Made by a program: the position numbers and the translations under genes
Shown: piece by piece, positions 24,873-32,833 of the stretch
Position numbering within the stretch: position 1 is the stretch's first letter
Layout: each line of letters opens with the position of its first letter
The notes under the pieces: generated by a model
Told to the model about the DNA's origin: nothing
The model's database searches: none
The model's input: the letters and a program-made list of their open reading frames with translations, nothing else
DNA from: UBA4923 sp964486135
GTDB lineage: Bacteria; Bacillota; Clostridia; Saccharofermentanales; DTU023
NCBI GenBank assembly: GCA_964486135.1
Contig: CAZAKT010000008.1
Coordinates: 1 to 54,275, forward strand
Direction of reading: 5' to 3'
DNA length: 54,275 nucleotides

Positions 24873-25711
24873 AGGCCCGCCTCCTTCCCGATAATTTCAA
24901 GAAGGCCGGAAAACAAGGTCTTGTAGGATTTATCAAGCCGGGCGGCAATCTCGCCGCTTGAATTCATAAGCCCCAGCCTGGGATCGAAATCGATCCTTCC
25001 GATTACAGGCAGGCCATGTTTCCTGCAGTAGTCCTCGGAGGGATTGTCCCCCTCCTGGCATTTATTGAGGATGACGCCGGAAGGCTTGCCCATAAGATTG
25101 ACCAATTCATGGACCATGGCCAGATTGTGTGCCCCGAAGAGGGTTGGCTCCGCGACAAGAAGACAGTAGTCGGCGCCGGCAATCGTCTCCATTACCAGGC
25201 AGGAGGTCCCCGGTGGGCAGTCAATGAAGACGGGAAGATCCTTGGATTCCCCTTGTCCCTCCAGGAGGCGGTCGACGATGGGGGAGCCCGATTCCTCCCC
25301 GGGATTCAGGATCCCGCTGTGGACCTGGACCCCCTCCGAACGGCCGCGTTCGATCCTTCCAATGACCCTGTCCTTCTCCCTTAAGGCCCCTTCCGGGCAG
25401 ACCAGGAGGCAGCCGCCACAGGAATGGCAGATCTCCTCGAAGACCAGGAGACGGTCCTTGATATAGGCCAGGGCATTGAATTGGCAAAAATCGACGCATA
25501 GGCGGCAACCTGTGCACTTTTCCTGATCAACCACCGGTATCCTGACCGACACCTCCTCGGTTTCGATCTCTTCCGGTTTGAAAAAGAGATGGCCGTTTGG
25601 CTCTTCCACGTCACAGTCCAGGTAGAGGGACTGGCCCGCGACCGCGGCCAAATTGACCGACAGCAGGGTCTTCCCCGTCCCACCTTTGCCGCTAAGCAGG
25701 GCGATCGTCAT
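24869..25711 (-). CDS. MinD-family ATPase with inserted 2[4Fe-4S] ferredoxin domain (copy A)
   Basis: A 280-residue paralogue of the downstream gene with the same layout. Walker A SGKGGTGKT is at residues 7-15, and cluster motifs CTGCRLCVDFC and CHSCGGCLLVC lie between about residues 65 and 110. The DCPPGTSCLVMETI segment follows. The two copies probably act as a heterodimer, as inferred for their Desulfovibrio homologues. It follows the NifX-like gene by 9 bases in the same operon. Confidence 0.88.
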   Translation of the reverse strand: MTIALLSGKGGTGKTLLSVNLAAVAGQSLYLDCDVEEPNGHLFFKPEEIETEEVSVRIPVVDQEKCTGCRLCVDFCQFNALAYIKDRLLVFEEICHSCGGCLLVCPEGALREKDRVIGRIERGRSEGVQVHSGILNPGEESGSPIVDRLLEGQGESKDLPVFIDCPPGTSCLVMETIAGADYCLLVAEPTLFGAHNLAMVHELVNLMGKPSGVILNKCQEGDNPSEDYCRKHGLPVIGRIDFDPRLGLMNSSGEIAARLDKSYKTLFSGLLEIIGKEAGL

Positions 25712-25720
25712 CGCGTCGCC

Positions 25721-26080
25721 TCAGGAACCGTGCAAGCCTTCATGGATCTCGTCGAGCGCTGACAGACGACCGTCAAGGAAGGCCTCGATATTCCCTTCAA
25801 TCGAATCGCCTTCCGTCTTATAGATTTCTATGCCGGCGGCCTGGATGACCTCGGCCGCGTTTACACCGCAGCGGGGGGTAAGGAGGACATTGACCTCCTG
25901 GTCAGCGACGATCTGGGCCGCCCGGATACCGGCGCCTCCTGACTGGGTTGCCGCCGTATTGGTGATAAAGTTATCCGTCTTGGTCTCCGTATCCCGGACC
26001 AGATAATAAGGGGCCCGGCCAAAAGATATACAAACCTGTGATTCCAATGAATTACCGTCTACCGGTAGGGCTATTTTCAT
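25721..26080 (-). CDS. NifX/NifB-type (dinitrogenase FeMo-cofactor family) protein
   Basis: A 119-residue single-domain protein beginning MKIALPVDGNSLESQVCISFGRAPYY. The ATG at 26080 has GATGAGG 5 bases upstream; the open frame continues further but without family similarity. Members bind metal clusters. The orange protein of Desulfovibrio, which holds a Mo-Cu-S cluster, belongs to this family, and the two MinD-ferredoxin genes next door match that context. There is no nitrogenase here, so nitrogen fixation is not implied. Confidence 0.85.
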   Translation of the reverse strand: MKIALPVDGNSLESQVCISFGRAPYYLVRDTETKTDNFITNTAATQSGGAGIRAAQIVADQEVNVLLTPRCGVNAAEVIQAAGIEIYKTEGDSIEGNIEAFLDGRLSALDEIHEGLHGS

Positions 26081-26087
26081 ATTTACC

Positions 26088-26465
26088 TCATCTTTCCTGA
26101 TTCTTCTGTTCCTGATAATTAACAATGGCCTTCCGGAGGGCACCGACACCCATGAGAGAGCAGTGCAGCTTGCTTTCGGGGAGTCCGTCCAGGGCCTTGA
26201 CCACATCTTCCTCCGAGATGAGGAGGGCCTCCTCCAAGGTCTTACCCTTGGCAAGGACAGAGGTCATGCTTGAGGAGGCAATCGCCCCGCAACAGCCGAA
26301 GACCAGGTAACTGATGGCCACGATCCTCCCCTCCTCCACCTTGATGTACATGACCAGGCAGTCACCGCAAGAGGGATCGCCGACACTTCCTTCCGCGTCG
26401 GCGTCCGGCATGGTGTGGGCATTCCGGGGACTCATAAAATGATCGATGACCGTGTCCGAATACAT
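26088..26465 (-). CDS. IscU/NifU-like Fe-S cluster scaffold
   Basis: A 125-residue protein from MYSDTVIDHFMSPRN, the usual N-terminus of scaffold proteins. The cluster-ligand cysteines occur in DPSCGD, FGCCGAIASSS and LHCS, matching the three conserved positions. The FGCCGA pair has an extra cysteine. The longer open frame upstream overlaps the DUF134 gene and is not family-like; ATG at 26471 (two codons earlier) is also possible. It probably builds clusters for the neighbouring Fe-S ATPases. No cysteine desulfurase gene is adjacent. Confidence 0.85.
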   Translation of the reverse strand: MYSDTVIDHFMSPRNAHTMPDADAEGSVGDPSCGDCLVMYIKVEEGRIVAISYLVFGCCGAIASSSMTSVLAKGKTLEEALLISEEDVVKALDGLPESKLHCSLMGVGALRKAIVNYQEQKNQER

Positions 26466-26475
26466 GGTCATAGGA

Positions 26476-26850
26476 TCAGTCACGCCGGCCGCGATTGCCG
26501 CGCATACGGCGGCCCCGTCCCTTACGTTGGCATCCCGGGCCACATTCATCAACACCGTCACACAGACGGTATTCCCCCCCCTCAATGATCAGCATCTTCC
26601 CATTGACCAGTGAGTCGGCGACCTTCTTCCTTGCCCGGAAATAGATCCCCTGGACAGTGGTCCGCGCGATATTCATATGGGCCGCGCATTCTTCCTGGTT
26701 GAATCCCTGCTGGTCAATCAGCCGGATCGCCTCATATTCATCCACAGTCATGACCACGCGATCGCGGGAGCCGGCGCCAGCCCCCAAGGGGCCGAAACGG
26801 GTCACTTCCGGCAATTCACATATACGACGCCATTTCATGGGTCTGGCCAA
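26476..26850 (-). CDS. DUF134 (UPF0251) helix-turn-helix protein
   Basis: A 124-residue small DNA-binding-type protein. The sigma-70 region-4-like HTH FNQEECAAHMNIARTTVQGI lies at about residues 50-69, preceded by VTVDEYEAIRL-type sequence typical of the family. The C-terminal tail is Cys/Arg rich (CDGVDECGPGC), which could bind a metal or cluster. Members often sit with NifX, Mrp and DUF5320 genes. It is the obvious candidate to recognise the GACATATGTC palindromes at the operon promoter; this is inference. Confidence 0.87.
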   Translation of the reverse strand: MARPMKWRRICELPEVTRFGPLGAGAGSRDRVVMTVDEYEAIRLIDQQGFNQEECAAHMNIARTTVQGIYFRARKKVADSLVNGKMLIIEGGEYRLCDGVDECGPGCQRKGRGRRMRGNRGRRD

Positions 26851-26877
26851 GTCATCTCACCTCGAAGTTGAAATAAT

Positions 26878-26909
26878 AAGGGATGGCGGCGCGGGCACCG
26901 GCCATCCCC
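26878..26909 (-). terminator. Hairpin between DUF5320 and DUF134 genes
   Basis: On the minus strand GGGATGGC pairs with GCCATCCC around a GC-rich loop, followed by TTATTATTT. It resembles a weak terminator or attenuator that would lower expression of the seven downstream genes relative to the DUF5320 gene. Confidence 0.5.
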
Positions 26910-26917
26910 TAAATAGT

Positions 26918-27223
26918 TTACTCTTCTTCCAGTTGCTTTGCGATAGTGTCGAGCCGGGCCTGGAGAAGATCACGCTCTTCTTCCAGCAGCTCCCGGTCAC
27001 TTCGGTCGTCGTACGGCATCTCGACGAAGCCGGGACCAAAACCCCAGCCACAACCTCTGCCGTAGCCCCTGGCGTAACCAGGTCCGAAACCCCGTCCGGG
27101 ACCAAAGCCCCTCCGGCGGCCGCGACGATCATAGGCAACAGGGTCATCCCCATAACAGGGACCCCTGCCCCAGCCCGTCAAAGGGCCTTCGCCTCTTGGG
27201 CCTGTACCATCTCTTCTTGGCAT
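26918..27223 (-). CDS. DUF5320-type glycine/arginine-rich small protein
   Basis: A 101-residue protein beginning MPRRDGTGPRGEGPLTGWGRGPC, the signature of DUF5320. The middle is low-complexity Gly/Arg/Phe/Tyr (GFGPGRGFGPGY), and the C-terminal 35 residues are an acidic coiled-coil-like helix (ELLEEERDLLQARLDTIAKQLEEE). The start is set by AAAGGAGGTG 7 bases before ATG 27223. It is the first gene of the ORP-like operon. Function is unknown; family members co-occur with Fe-S assembly genes. Confidence 0.88.
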   Translation of the reverse strand: MPRRDGTGPRGEGPLTGWGRGPCYGDDPVAYDRRGRRRGFGPGRGFGPGYARGYGRGCGWGFGPGFVEMPYDDRSDRELLEEERDLLQARLDTIAKQLEEE

Positions 27224-27255
27224 AGTTTTCACCTCCTTTAGCTTTATCAATTATG

Positions 27256-27307
27256 GACATATGTCATTAACCAACTTGATTTTACTCAGGTTAATGACAT
27301 ATGTCAA
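27256..27307 (-). promoter_or_regulatory. Promoter with paired palindromic operators
   Basis: Minus-strand TTGACA (27302-27307), 17 bases, TAAAAT (27279-27284). Two copies of the perfect palindrome GACATATGTC lie at 27256-27265 and 27296-27305, within a 17-base perfect inverted repeat (GACATATGTCATTAACC at 27256-27272 and its complement at 27289-27305). One copy overlaps the -35 box, the other lies just past the start site. Their centres are 40 bp apart, close to four helical turns. This is a classic operator layout. Confidence 0.85.
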
Positions 27308-27354
27308 CATCTTTTCACAGACAGGCGGACCTCCAAGCGGACAGGTCTTTCCGT

Positions 27355-27360
27355 TATAAT
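27355..27360 (+). promoter_or_regulatory. -10 element for the glycyl radical operon
   Basis: A perfect plus-strand TATAAT lies 83 bases before the glycyl radical enzyme start, but the region 17 bases upstream (TCCAAG) is a poor -35 box. The promoter may need an activator. The paired GACATATGTC sites are 50-100 bases upstream and could serve both directions. Confidence 0.4.
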
Positions 27361-27443
27361 GAATCCAATAACCGTTGGTCAGGCAGCCGTGCCGCCCATC
27401 CCAACCCTGGTTCGGTACCCGTTTTTCCGGAAAGGAAGAGACT

Positions 27444-29930
27444 ATGAATGAGGTAAACAAGGGCAAGGCCATCAAGGAGCCGGGCGATCTGTCGCCACGC
27501 GTCAAATGGCTCCGGGACTACTATTTCAAGGGAACTGACAGAAAGTGGAACAACGAATACCTGGTCTACACGACCGGGACAGCCTGGGATGTCCAGTTCG
27601 ATGAGATCTCCTACTTCATTGTTCCTGAAACCTACGCCTTTCTGAAGACCTTCGTCGTCTCCTGTCGGCAGAGTGCCCAAAAAGTAGCTGTTCCAGAGGA
27701 TTTCTTTGATTGGTCCATCCCCGAACGCAAGGCCTGGTTCACCAAGGAGGTCGTCACCCGCCACATGCCGGTGGAAATCCTGCCGGGGGACCTGCTTTGC
27801 GGGGCCCAATTCAATCTCCAGTATTCCATGTGCCTTAGCCGGAAGGAGCAGGAAGAACGGAACCGGCTCGTCAAAAAAGCGCGTGAGGCTGTCTTCTTCT
27901 TGAATTCACACGGCTACGGCAACTGCGGCGCCACCAGCGGCCATCTCATCCCCGACTACGCCAGGATTCTCAAGGGCGGTTTCAAAGAGGCCTATGAGGA
28001 AATTGAGATCGAATATGGCAGGCTTTCCGAGCTTGAAAAGGCCGGCCCCAGGGGCGGGGTCCTCCGTGCCATGAGGACGGCCTGCCTCATGCCCAAGGAG
28101 TTGGCGGCCAGATACGCCAAGCTGTGTCAAGATCTGGCGGAGGAGGAAAAGGATCCCTCGCGGGCGGATGAACTCCGGATCATGGCCGCTAATATGCGGA
28201 CCGTCCCCTGGGAGGGGGCCAATAATTTCCATGAGGCCGTCCAGTCCTTATGGTTTACCCACATGCTGGTTATGTCGGACGAAAAATACCCCGGACCCGG
28301 TGTCTCCTTCGGCCGGCTCGATCAGTACCTCTACCCCTATTACCAAAAGTCAAAGGAAGAGGGTATGACCGACCAGGAGATGAAAGATATCCTGGGCTGT
28401 TTCTGGATCCACTGCAACACCGCCTATGACGCGCAAATCCGGGTGGGGGGCAACCAGGGCATCACGGCCGGCTTCGGCCAGCTCTTCAACCTCTCAGGTC
28501 TGGGCCGGGACGGCGTCGATCTGACCAATGAACTGACCTATCTCCTCCTTGAGGTCATCGACGACATGAGCCCCATCCTGGAGCCCAAGCCCAATGTCCG
28601 CCTCCACCGGAAGAGTCCGGACCCATTGCTCGACAAGATCGTTGACATGATTTCAAGGAGCCAGGGCGCCCCCTTTCTTTTGAATTTTGATGAACGCTCC
28701 GCCGCCGGCCTCCTCCTGCAGGCCAGCCGGTCGGGACAGGAGGCCCTCATCCATGAGGACAATGTCTTCGACTATGCCGCGGTCGGCTGCCTGGAGAATA
28801 CCATGGCGGGCAATGACCGGTCCGGCACCGTCGACAACAACATCAATCTGCTGAAGGCCCTGGAGCTTGTCTACGGCAACGGGCGCGACCTCCTCCCCTA
28901 CCGGGACCCCATGACAGGCAAGTGGAGCAAGCTTAAACAGGAGGGCCCCCGGACGGGAAACCTTTCCCAATTGGACAGCTGGGACAAGTTCTTTGAAGCC
29001 TACCTGGAACAGACCCGCTTCATTGTCAAAAAGATGGTCGATACCTATGAAATGAGTGAATCGATCCGGGCCCGTTTCAACCCGACCCCCTACCTTTCCG
29101 TCCTTGTCAATGGCTGCGCCCGGCAAGGCCTTGACGTCACCCAGGGCGGGGCGGAACTCTCCTATACCACCATGGAAGGCGTGACCTTCGCGACCACAGT
29201 CGACTCCCTCCTGGCCATCAAGTACCTGGTCTATGACCGGAAGGAATGCGGACTCGAAGAACTGGTCCAGGCCCTGAAGGACAACTGGAAGGGCCACGAG
29301 ATCCTACAGGCCAAAGCCCTCCACCGGGCGCCCAAATATGGGCGGGACGAGGAGGAGAGCGATGAGCTGGCCTGGACCGTTATGCGGGAATGGGCTGATG
29401 AAGTCTGGAAATACAAGACCCGGTCGACGGGACGGCAGTTCCGGCCCGGCATGCTGTCCTGGAATTACTGGATCGGGGCCGGCTACATCATGAAGGCAAG
29501 CGCCAACGGCCGGACCGAGGATCAATTCCTTTCAAACGCCATCTGCCCCTCCAACGGGGCGGACCTGAAAGGGCCCACCGCCAACAGCAACTCGGTGGGG
29601 ACCGCCCTGGGTGGCAAAACCGCCTGCGGGGACTATGTCAATATCCTTCCCAATGGGGCCAGCCACACCCTGACCTTCAATGCCTCCCTGGTCAAGTCAC
29701 CCGACCACAAGGCCAAACTGAAAGCCTTCCTCAGGGGCTACTGCGAAAACGGGGGGACGGCCCTCCAGATCAATATGCTGGATCCCCAGGTCCTCAGGGA
29801 GGCCCAGGCCCACCCCAGTGAGTACCGGCACCTCCTGGTCCGGGTCACCGGCTACAACGCCTATTTCACCTCCATCGGCAAGGAACTCCAGGATGAGATC
29901 ATTGCCCGCGAAAGCCATCTCCAATACTGA
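27444..29930 (+). CDS. Glycyl radical enzyme of unknown substrate
   Basis: An 828-residue pyruvate formate-lyase-family enzyme. The C-terminal radical motif RVTGYNAYF places the radical on Gly803, 25 residues from the end. The active-site cysteine is Cys449 in VGCLENT, with Glu451 giving the Cys-x-Glu pair seen in dehydratases, choline lyase and arylacetate decarboxylases but not in PFL. GGAAGAG precedes the ATG at 27444; an earlier in-frame start lacks support. The activase follows directly. I cannot assign the substrate. The C-terminus resembles the decarboxylase and alkylsuccinate groups more than PFL. Confidence 0.93.
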   Translation: MNEVNKGKAIKEPGDLSPRVKWLRDYYFKGTDRKWNNEYLVYTTGTAWDVQFDEISYFIVPETYAFLKTFVVSCRQSAQKVAVPEDFFDWSIPERKAWFTKEVVTRHMPVEILPGDLLCGAQFNLQYSMCLSRKEQEERNRLVKKAREAVFFLNSHGYGNCGATSGHLIPDYARILKGGFKEAYEEIEIEYGRLSELEKAGPRGGVLRAMRTACLMPKELAARYAKLCQDLAEEEKDPSRADELRIMAANMRTVPWEGANNFHEAVQSLWFTHMLVMSDEKYPGPGVSFGRLDQYLYPYYQKSKEEGMTDQEMKDILGCFWIHCNTAYDAQIRVGGNQGITAGFGQLFNLSGLGRDGVDLTNELTYLLLEVIDDMSPILEPKPNVRLHRKSPDPLLDKIVDMISRSQGAPFLLNFDERSAAGLLLQASRSGQEALIHEDNVFDYAAVGCLENTMAGNDRSGTVDNNINLLKALELVYGNGRDLLPYRDPMTGKWSKLKQEGPRTGNLSQLDSWDKFFEAYLEQTRFIVKKMVDTYEMSESIRARFNPTPYLSVLVNGCARQGLDVTQGGAELSYTTMEGVTFATTVDSLLAIKYLVYDRKECGLEELVQALKDNWKGHEILQAKALHRAPKYGRDEEESDELAWTVMREWADEVWKYKTRSTGRQFRPGMLSWNYWIGAGYIMKASANGRTEDQFLSNAICPSNGADLKGPTANSNSVGTALGGKTACGDYVNILPNGASHTLTFNASLVKSPDHKAKLKAFLRGYCENGGTALQINMLDPQVLREAQAHPSEYRHLLVRVTGYNAYFTSIGKELQDEIIARESHLQY

Positions 29931-29943
29931 GCCGGGCCGGACC

Positions 29944-30894
29944 ATGCGGATTCTCAACATCCAGCGCATGTCGACAGAGGACGGACCCGGTCTTCGGACC
30001 ACCCTCTTCGTCAAGGGCTGCCCTCTTTCCTGCGCCTGGTGCCACAACCCCGAAAGCCTCTCCCCCCTTTTCCAGATCGAATGGCAGGAGGAAGGCTGCC
30101 TGGGATGCGGGACCTGTGTCTCCCTCTGTCCTGTCCAGGCCCTGACCCTGACGGAAGACGGGCTCAGGATCGACCGCTGTCGCTGTGACCTCTGCCTCCG
30201 TTGTGTGGAGGCCTGTCCGACCCGGGCCCTTGAAAGTCGGGGTGAGGACTGGACGGTCGATGAACTCTTCTCCGAACTCATCAAGGACAGGGCCTACTTC
30301 GGGGCCGATGGCGGCATCACCCTGTCAGGCGGTGAGATTATGGTCCAGGCAGGGGAAGCTGCCGACCTGCTCAAAGCTTTCAAGGAGGCGGGCATCCACA
30401 CAGCGATCGATACCTCGGGCCTGTGCAGTCGGGAGGCCCTGGACCGTGTCCTGCCCTGGACTGACCTGGTCCTTTATGATCTCAAGCTGGCAGACAGCCA
30501 GGAACACAAGCAATGGACCGGGGTGGACAACGGGCGGATACTGGAAAATTTCCGCTATCTCCTGGCCAGGAAAAATGACCTGGGCTATGTCGTCTGGGTC
30601 AGGACCCCCATCATCCCCGGAGCAACCGACAGTGACGACAATATCCGGGCCCTGGCAGAAGTAGTGGGGAAGGGCGCCGAAGTCTGGGAACTCTGCGCCT
30701 TCAATAACCTGTGCGCAGACAAGTATGAACGCCTGGGCGCAGGGAGCTGGCAGTTCGCCGGAGTCCCCCTCATGACAGGGGAGAGGATGCGGGAACTGGA
30801 GCAGCTGGCCCGGGAGGCGGGCTGCCCGCAAGTGCGGGCGACTGGAAATACGCGACTGGAAAATACCAGTGACGAAAGGCCGGAGACAGGATGA
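29944..30894 (+). CDS. Glycyl radical enzyme activase (radical SAM)
   Basis: A 316-residue radical SAM enzyme that abstracts hydrogen from the glycine of the upstream enzyme. The CxxxCxxC motif is Cys26, Cys30 and Cys33 (KGCPLSCAWCHNPE). A two-cluster ferredoxin insert follows (cysteines 52, 55, 58, 62 and 81, 84, 87, 91), as in the activases of dehydratase- and decarboxylase-type enzymes rather than PflA, which lacks it. The start at 29944 lies 13 bases past the enzyme's stop, consistent with coupled translation. Confidence 0.93.
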   Translation: MRILNIQRMSTEDGPGLRTTLFVKGCPLSCAWCHNPESLSPLFQIEWQEEGCLGCGTCVSLCPVQALTLTEDGLRIDRCRCDLCLRCVEACPTRALESRGEDWTVDELFSELIKDRAYFGADGGITLSGGEIMVQAGEAADLLKAFKEAGIHTAIDTSGLCSREALDRVLPWTDLVLYDLKLADSQEHKQWTGVDNGRILENFRYLLARKNDLGYVVWVRTPIIPGATDSDDNIRALAEVVGKGAEVWELCAFNNLCADKYERLGAGSWQFAGVPLMTGERMRELEQLAREAGCPQVRATGNTRLENTSDERPETG

Positions 30895-30904
30895 AGAGGT
30901 TACT

Positions 30905-31729
30905 ATGAAGAAGATCAATGTCGAACGGGACGGTGAAGATTTCGCGTCACCTTATAAGATCGCGCTGGTCGCCTCCCATGATGAAGAGGGCGACGTCCAT
31001 ATCAGCCTGCTCTCCTCCCTGATGAACCGGGGGGATGACGAGATGACGGTGGGGGAGTTTATCAAGGGATCGAGCAAGACCTACTTCCATGAAAGGCCCA
31101 AGGCCGGCTTCCTTATCATGAATCTCTCCCTTAATTTCTGGACCGGCAGCCTGGATTTCTATGACAAGAAAACCGAGGGCGAGGAATATATCGCCTACAA
31201 CGAACTGCCCCTTTACCGCTTCAACACCTACTTTGGTGTCCATACGGTCCACTATGCCAAGCTCCGGGAGATCTCTGACAGGCAGAAGCTCAATCTCCCG
31301 GGGATTGTCGCCAATACGGTCCGGGTGGCGGCGGCCGCCCCCTTTCTGAAGGGCGAAAACAGGCCGGTCTTCAACGCCTGGACCCGGCAACACACGAAGA
31401 AGACGGCCACCCTCTTCTTCCTTGGTTTTACGGACAGGGACGGCTACCCCCGCCTCCTGCCCACCATCCAGGCAAAATCAACTTCAGATAGCCGGATCCT
31501 CCTGACCCCTGCCCCTTACAAGAAACGGATGGAAGGCCTGGAAGAGGGGGACAGGGCCTCACTCTTCGCTGCCAACCTGGATATGGAGGCTGTTCTCCTG
31601 AAGGGGAGCTACCATAAACACGCGGGCGGCTATGGCTCCGTGGAGGTGGACCGGGTCTATAATTGCATGCCGCCCGTCCACCGCCAGATCTATCCCGAAC
31701 AAGCCTGGGAGACGGTAACTGAATTCTGA
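30905..31729 (+). CDS. Split-barrel FMN-binding-like protein (PPOX family)
   Basis: A 274-residue protein with two halves that each resemble pyridoxamine-phosphate-oxidase/flavin-reductase split barrels: YKIALVASHDEEGDVHISLLSSL near the N-terminus and TLFFLGFTDRDGYPRLLP in the middle. No signal or membrane segment. GAAGAGG selects ATG 30905, 10 bases after the activase stop, so it belongs to the glycyl radical operon. It might reduce a flavin or act on the enzyme's product. The family assignment is moderate. Confidence 0.65.
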   Translation: MKKINVERDGEDFASPYKIALVASHDEEGDVHISLLSSLMNRGDDEMTVGEFIKGSSKTYFHERPKAGFLIMNLSLNFWTGSLDFYDKKTEGEEYIAYNELPLYRFNTYFGVHTVHYAKLREISDRQKLNLPGIVANTVRVAAAAPFLKGENRPVFNAWTRQHTKKTATLFFLGFTDRDGYPRLLPTIQAKSTSDSRILLTPAPYKKRMEGLEEGDRASLFAANLDMEAVLLKGSYHKHAGGYGSVEVDRVYNCMPPVHRQIYPEQAWETVTEF

Positions 31730-31787
31730 TCCCTGCCCGGCCCTCCCGGGGCAGGCTGGATGCTATCATGGCCAAAAGGAGCCGTCT

Positions 31788-32732
31788 ATGGAAATACTTG
31801 ATCTAAAGCAGGCAATTGAAAGAGGGCGGGTCTCGCGTGGGCCCGTATTCATCAACAGCAAGCCCAACCTCCGCTCGGGCAAGCGCGACGACTATATGGC
31901 CGGCGAATTCTATCTCAAAGGGCAGACCTTCACCTTCCGGATCTGGGACAAGGAGGTCTATCAAATCGTCATCGAGTACGGCCCCGGCGTCTACATTGCC
32001 GAGACGGTGGGATCCGACTTCAACGGCCCTTATTTAACCGTCAGGAACATCGACCTCTACCCTGGCAATGAGCTTTCCCGCCACGACTTCATGGGAGGTA
32101 TTCCCCAGGCGGAACTCAAGGAGGGGCTGGATGACATCCGGGCGAGGCTGGAGCCTGTCGGCGTGACGGAGACCTGCTGGCAGCTGGTCAATCTGGCCCT
32201 GTCAAGGCCGGAACTCGAGGGTCGCTTCTTCATCGAGGGCGCCGCCGTCCGCCATCACGACAATGTGATCGGCGGCCTGGCCAACCATACCATCAAGATG
32301 CTCCGCATCCTCTCCGCCCTCCTGGACAACAACCCTCCCCTCCAGGCCAGCGCCGACCTGCTGACCTTCTCCATATTTATGCACGATATCGGGAAAATTT
32401 TCGAATACCGGGACCTCGATATGGGCGAGTACTGGTACGCCAACCACCGGGTCCGCGGCATCGAATTCCTGACTGCCATCAAGGAAGAGATCCTGGATCG
32501 CTATGATGAGCCCTTCTATCGCCAGGTCCAGGCGGTCATCGCCGGCCACCACGGCCAGTACGGCGACCGGCCGACCACGGTCGCGGCCACCCTGGTCCAC
32601 TACATCGATGTCCTGGAGAGCCAGACCACTGAACTGGTCCGGGAGCAGATGAACACACCGGGAGAAAAAATCCGCCACCCCGATTTTGGCTTCCTCAGGG
32701 ACCTGCCCCTGGCAAAGCCAGAAGAACAATAA
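31788..32732 (+). CDS. YhaM-like 3'-5' exoribonuclease (OB fold plus HD domain)
   Basis: A 314-residue protein with an N-terminal OB-type nucleic-acid-binding half (FYLKGQTFTFRIWDKEV) and a C-terminal HD phosphohydrolase domain. Metal residues are visible in GGLANHTIKML, FMHDIGKIFEY and AGHHGQYG. This layout is that of Bacillus YhaM, which trims RNA 3' ends. It follows the split-barrel gene by 58 bases with a GC-rich hairpin between, so it may be a separate unit. A general RNA role rather than a link to the radical enzyme is likely. Confidence 0.82.
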   Translation: MEILDLKQAIERGRVSRGPVFINSKPNLRSGKRDDYMAGEFYLKGQTFTFRIWDKEVYQIVIEYGPGVYIAETVGSDFNGPYLTVRNIDLYPGNELSRHDFMGGIPQAELKEGLDDIRARLEPVGVTETCWQLVNLALSRPELEGRFFIEGAAVRHHDNVIGGLANHTIKMLRILSALLDNNPPLQASADLLTFSIFMHDIGKIFEYRDLDMGEYWYANHRVRGIEFLTAIKEEILDRYDEPFYRQVQAVIAGHHGQYGDRPTTVAATLVHYIDVLESQTTELVREQMNTPGEKIRHPDFGFLRDLPLAKPEEQ

Positions 32733-32778
32733 AAGAGGGACCACCCCGGCCACACCTCAGGACCATCGGCAATCCCCC

Positions 32779-32808
32779 AGCGGACAACCGCTTGCGCGGT
32801 CATCCGCT
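32779..32808. terminator. Possible bidirectional hairpin between convergent genes
   Basis: AGCGGA-CA-ACCGC, loop TTGC, GCGGT-CAT-CCGCT forms a stable interrupted hairpin between the convergent exoribonuclease and SPFH genes. There is no U tract next to it, so termination is uncertain. Confidence 0.4.
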
Positions 32809-32833
32809 ATTCACCTATTTAGATCAGATCCGG

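Noticed and set aside
21954..26465. Nitrogen-fixation remnant, suggested by NifX- and NifU-like genes
   Set aside because: No nifHDK, nifE or nifN genes. The set matches ORP-like clusters and general Fe-S assembly.
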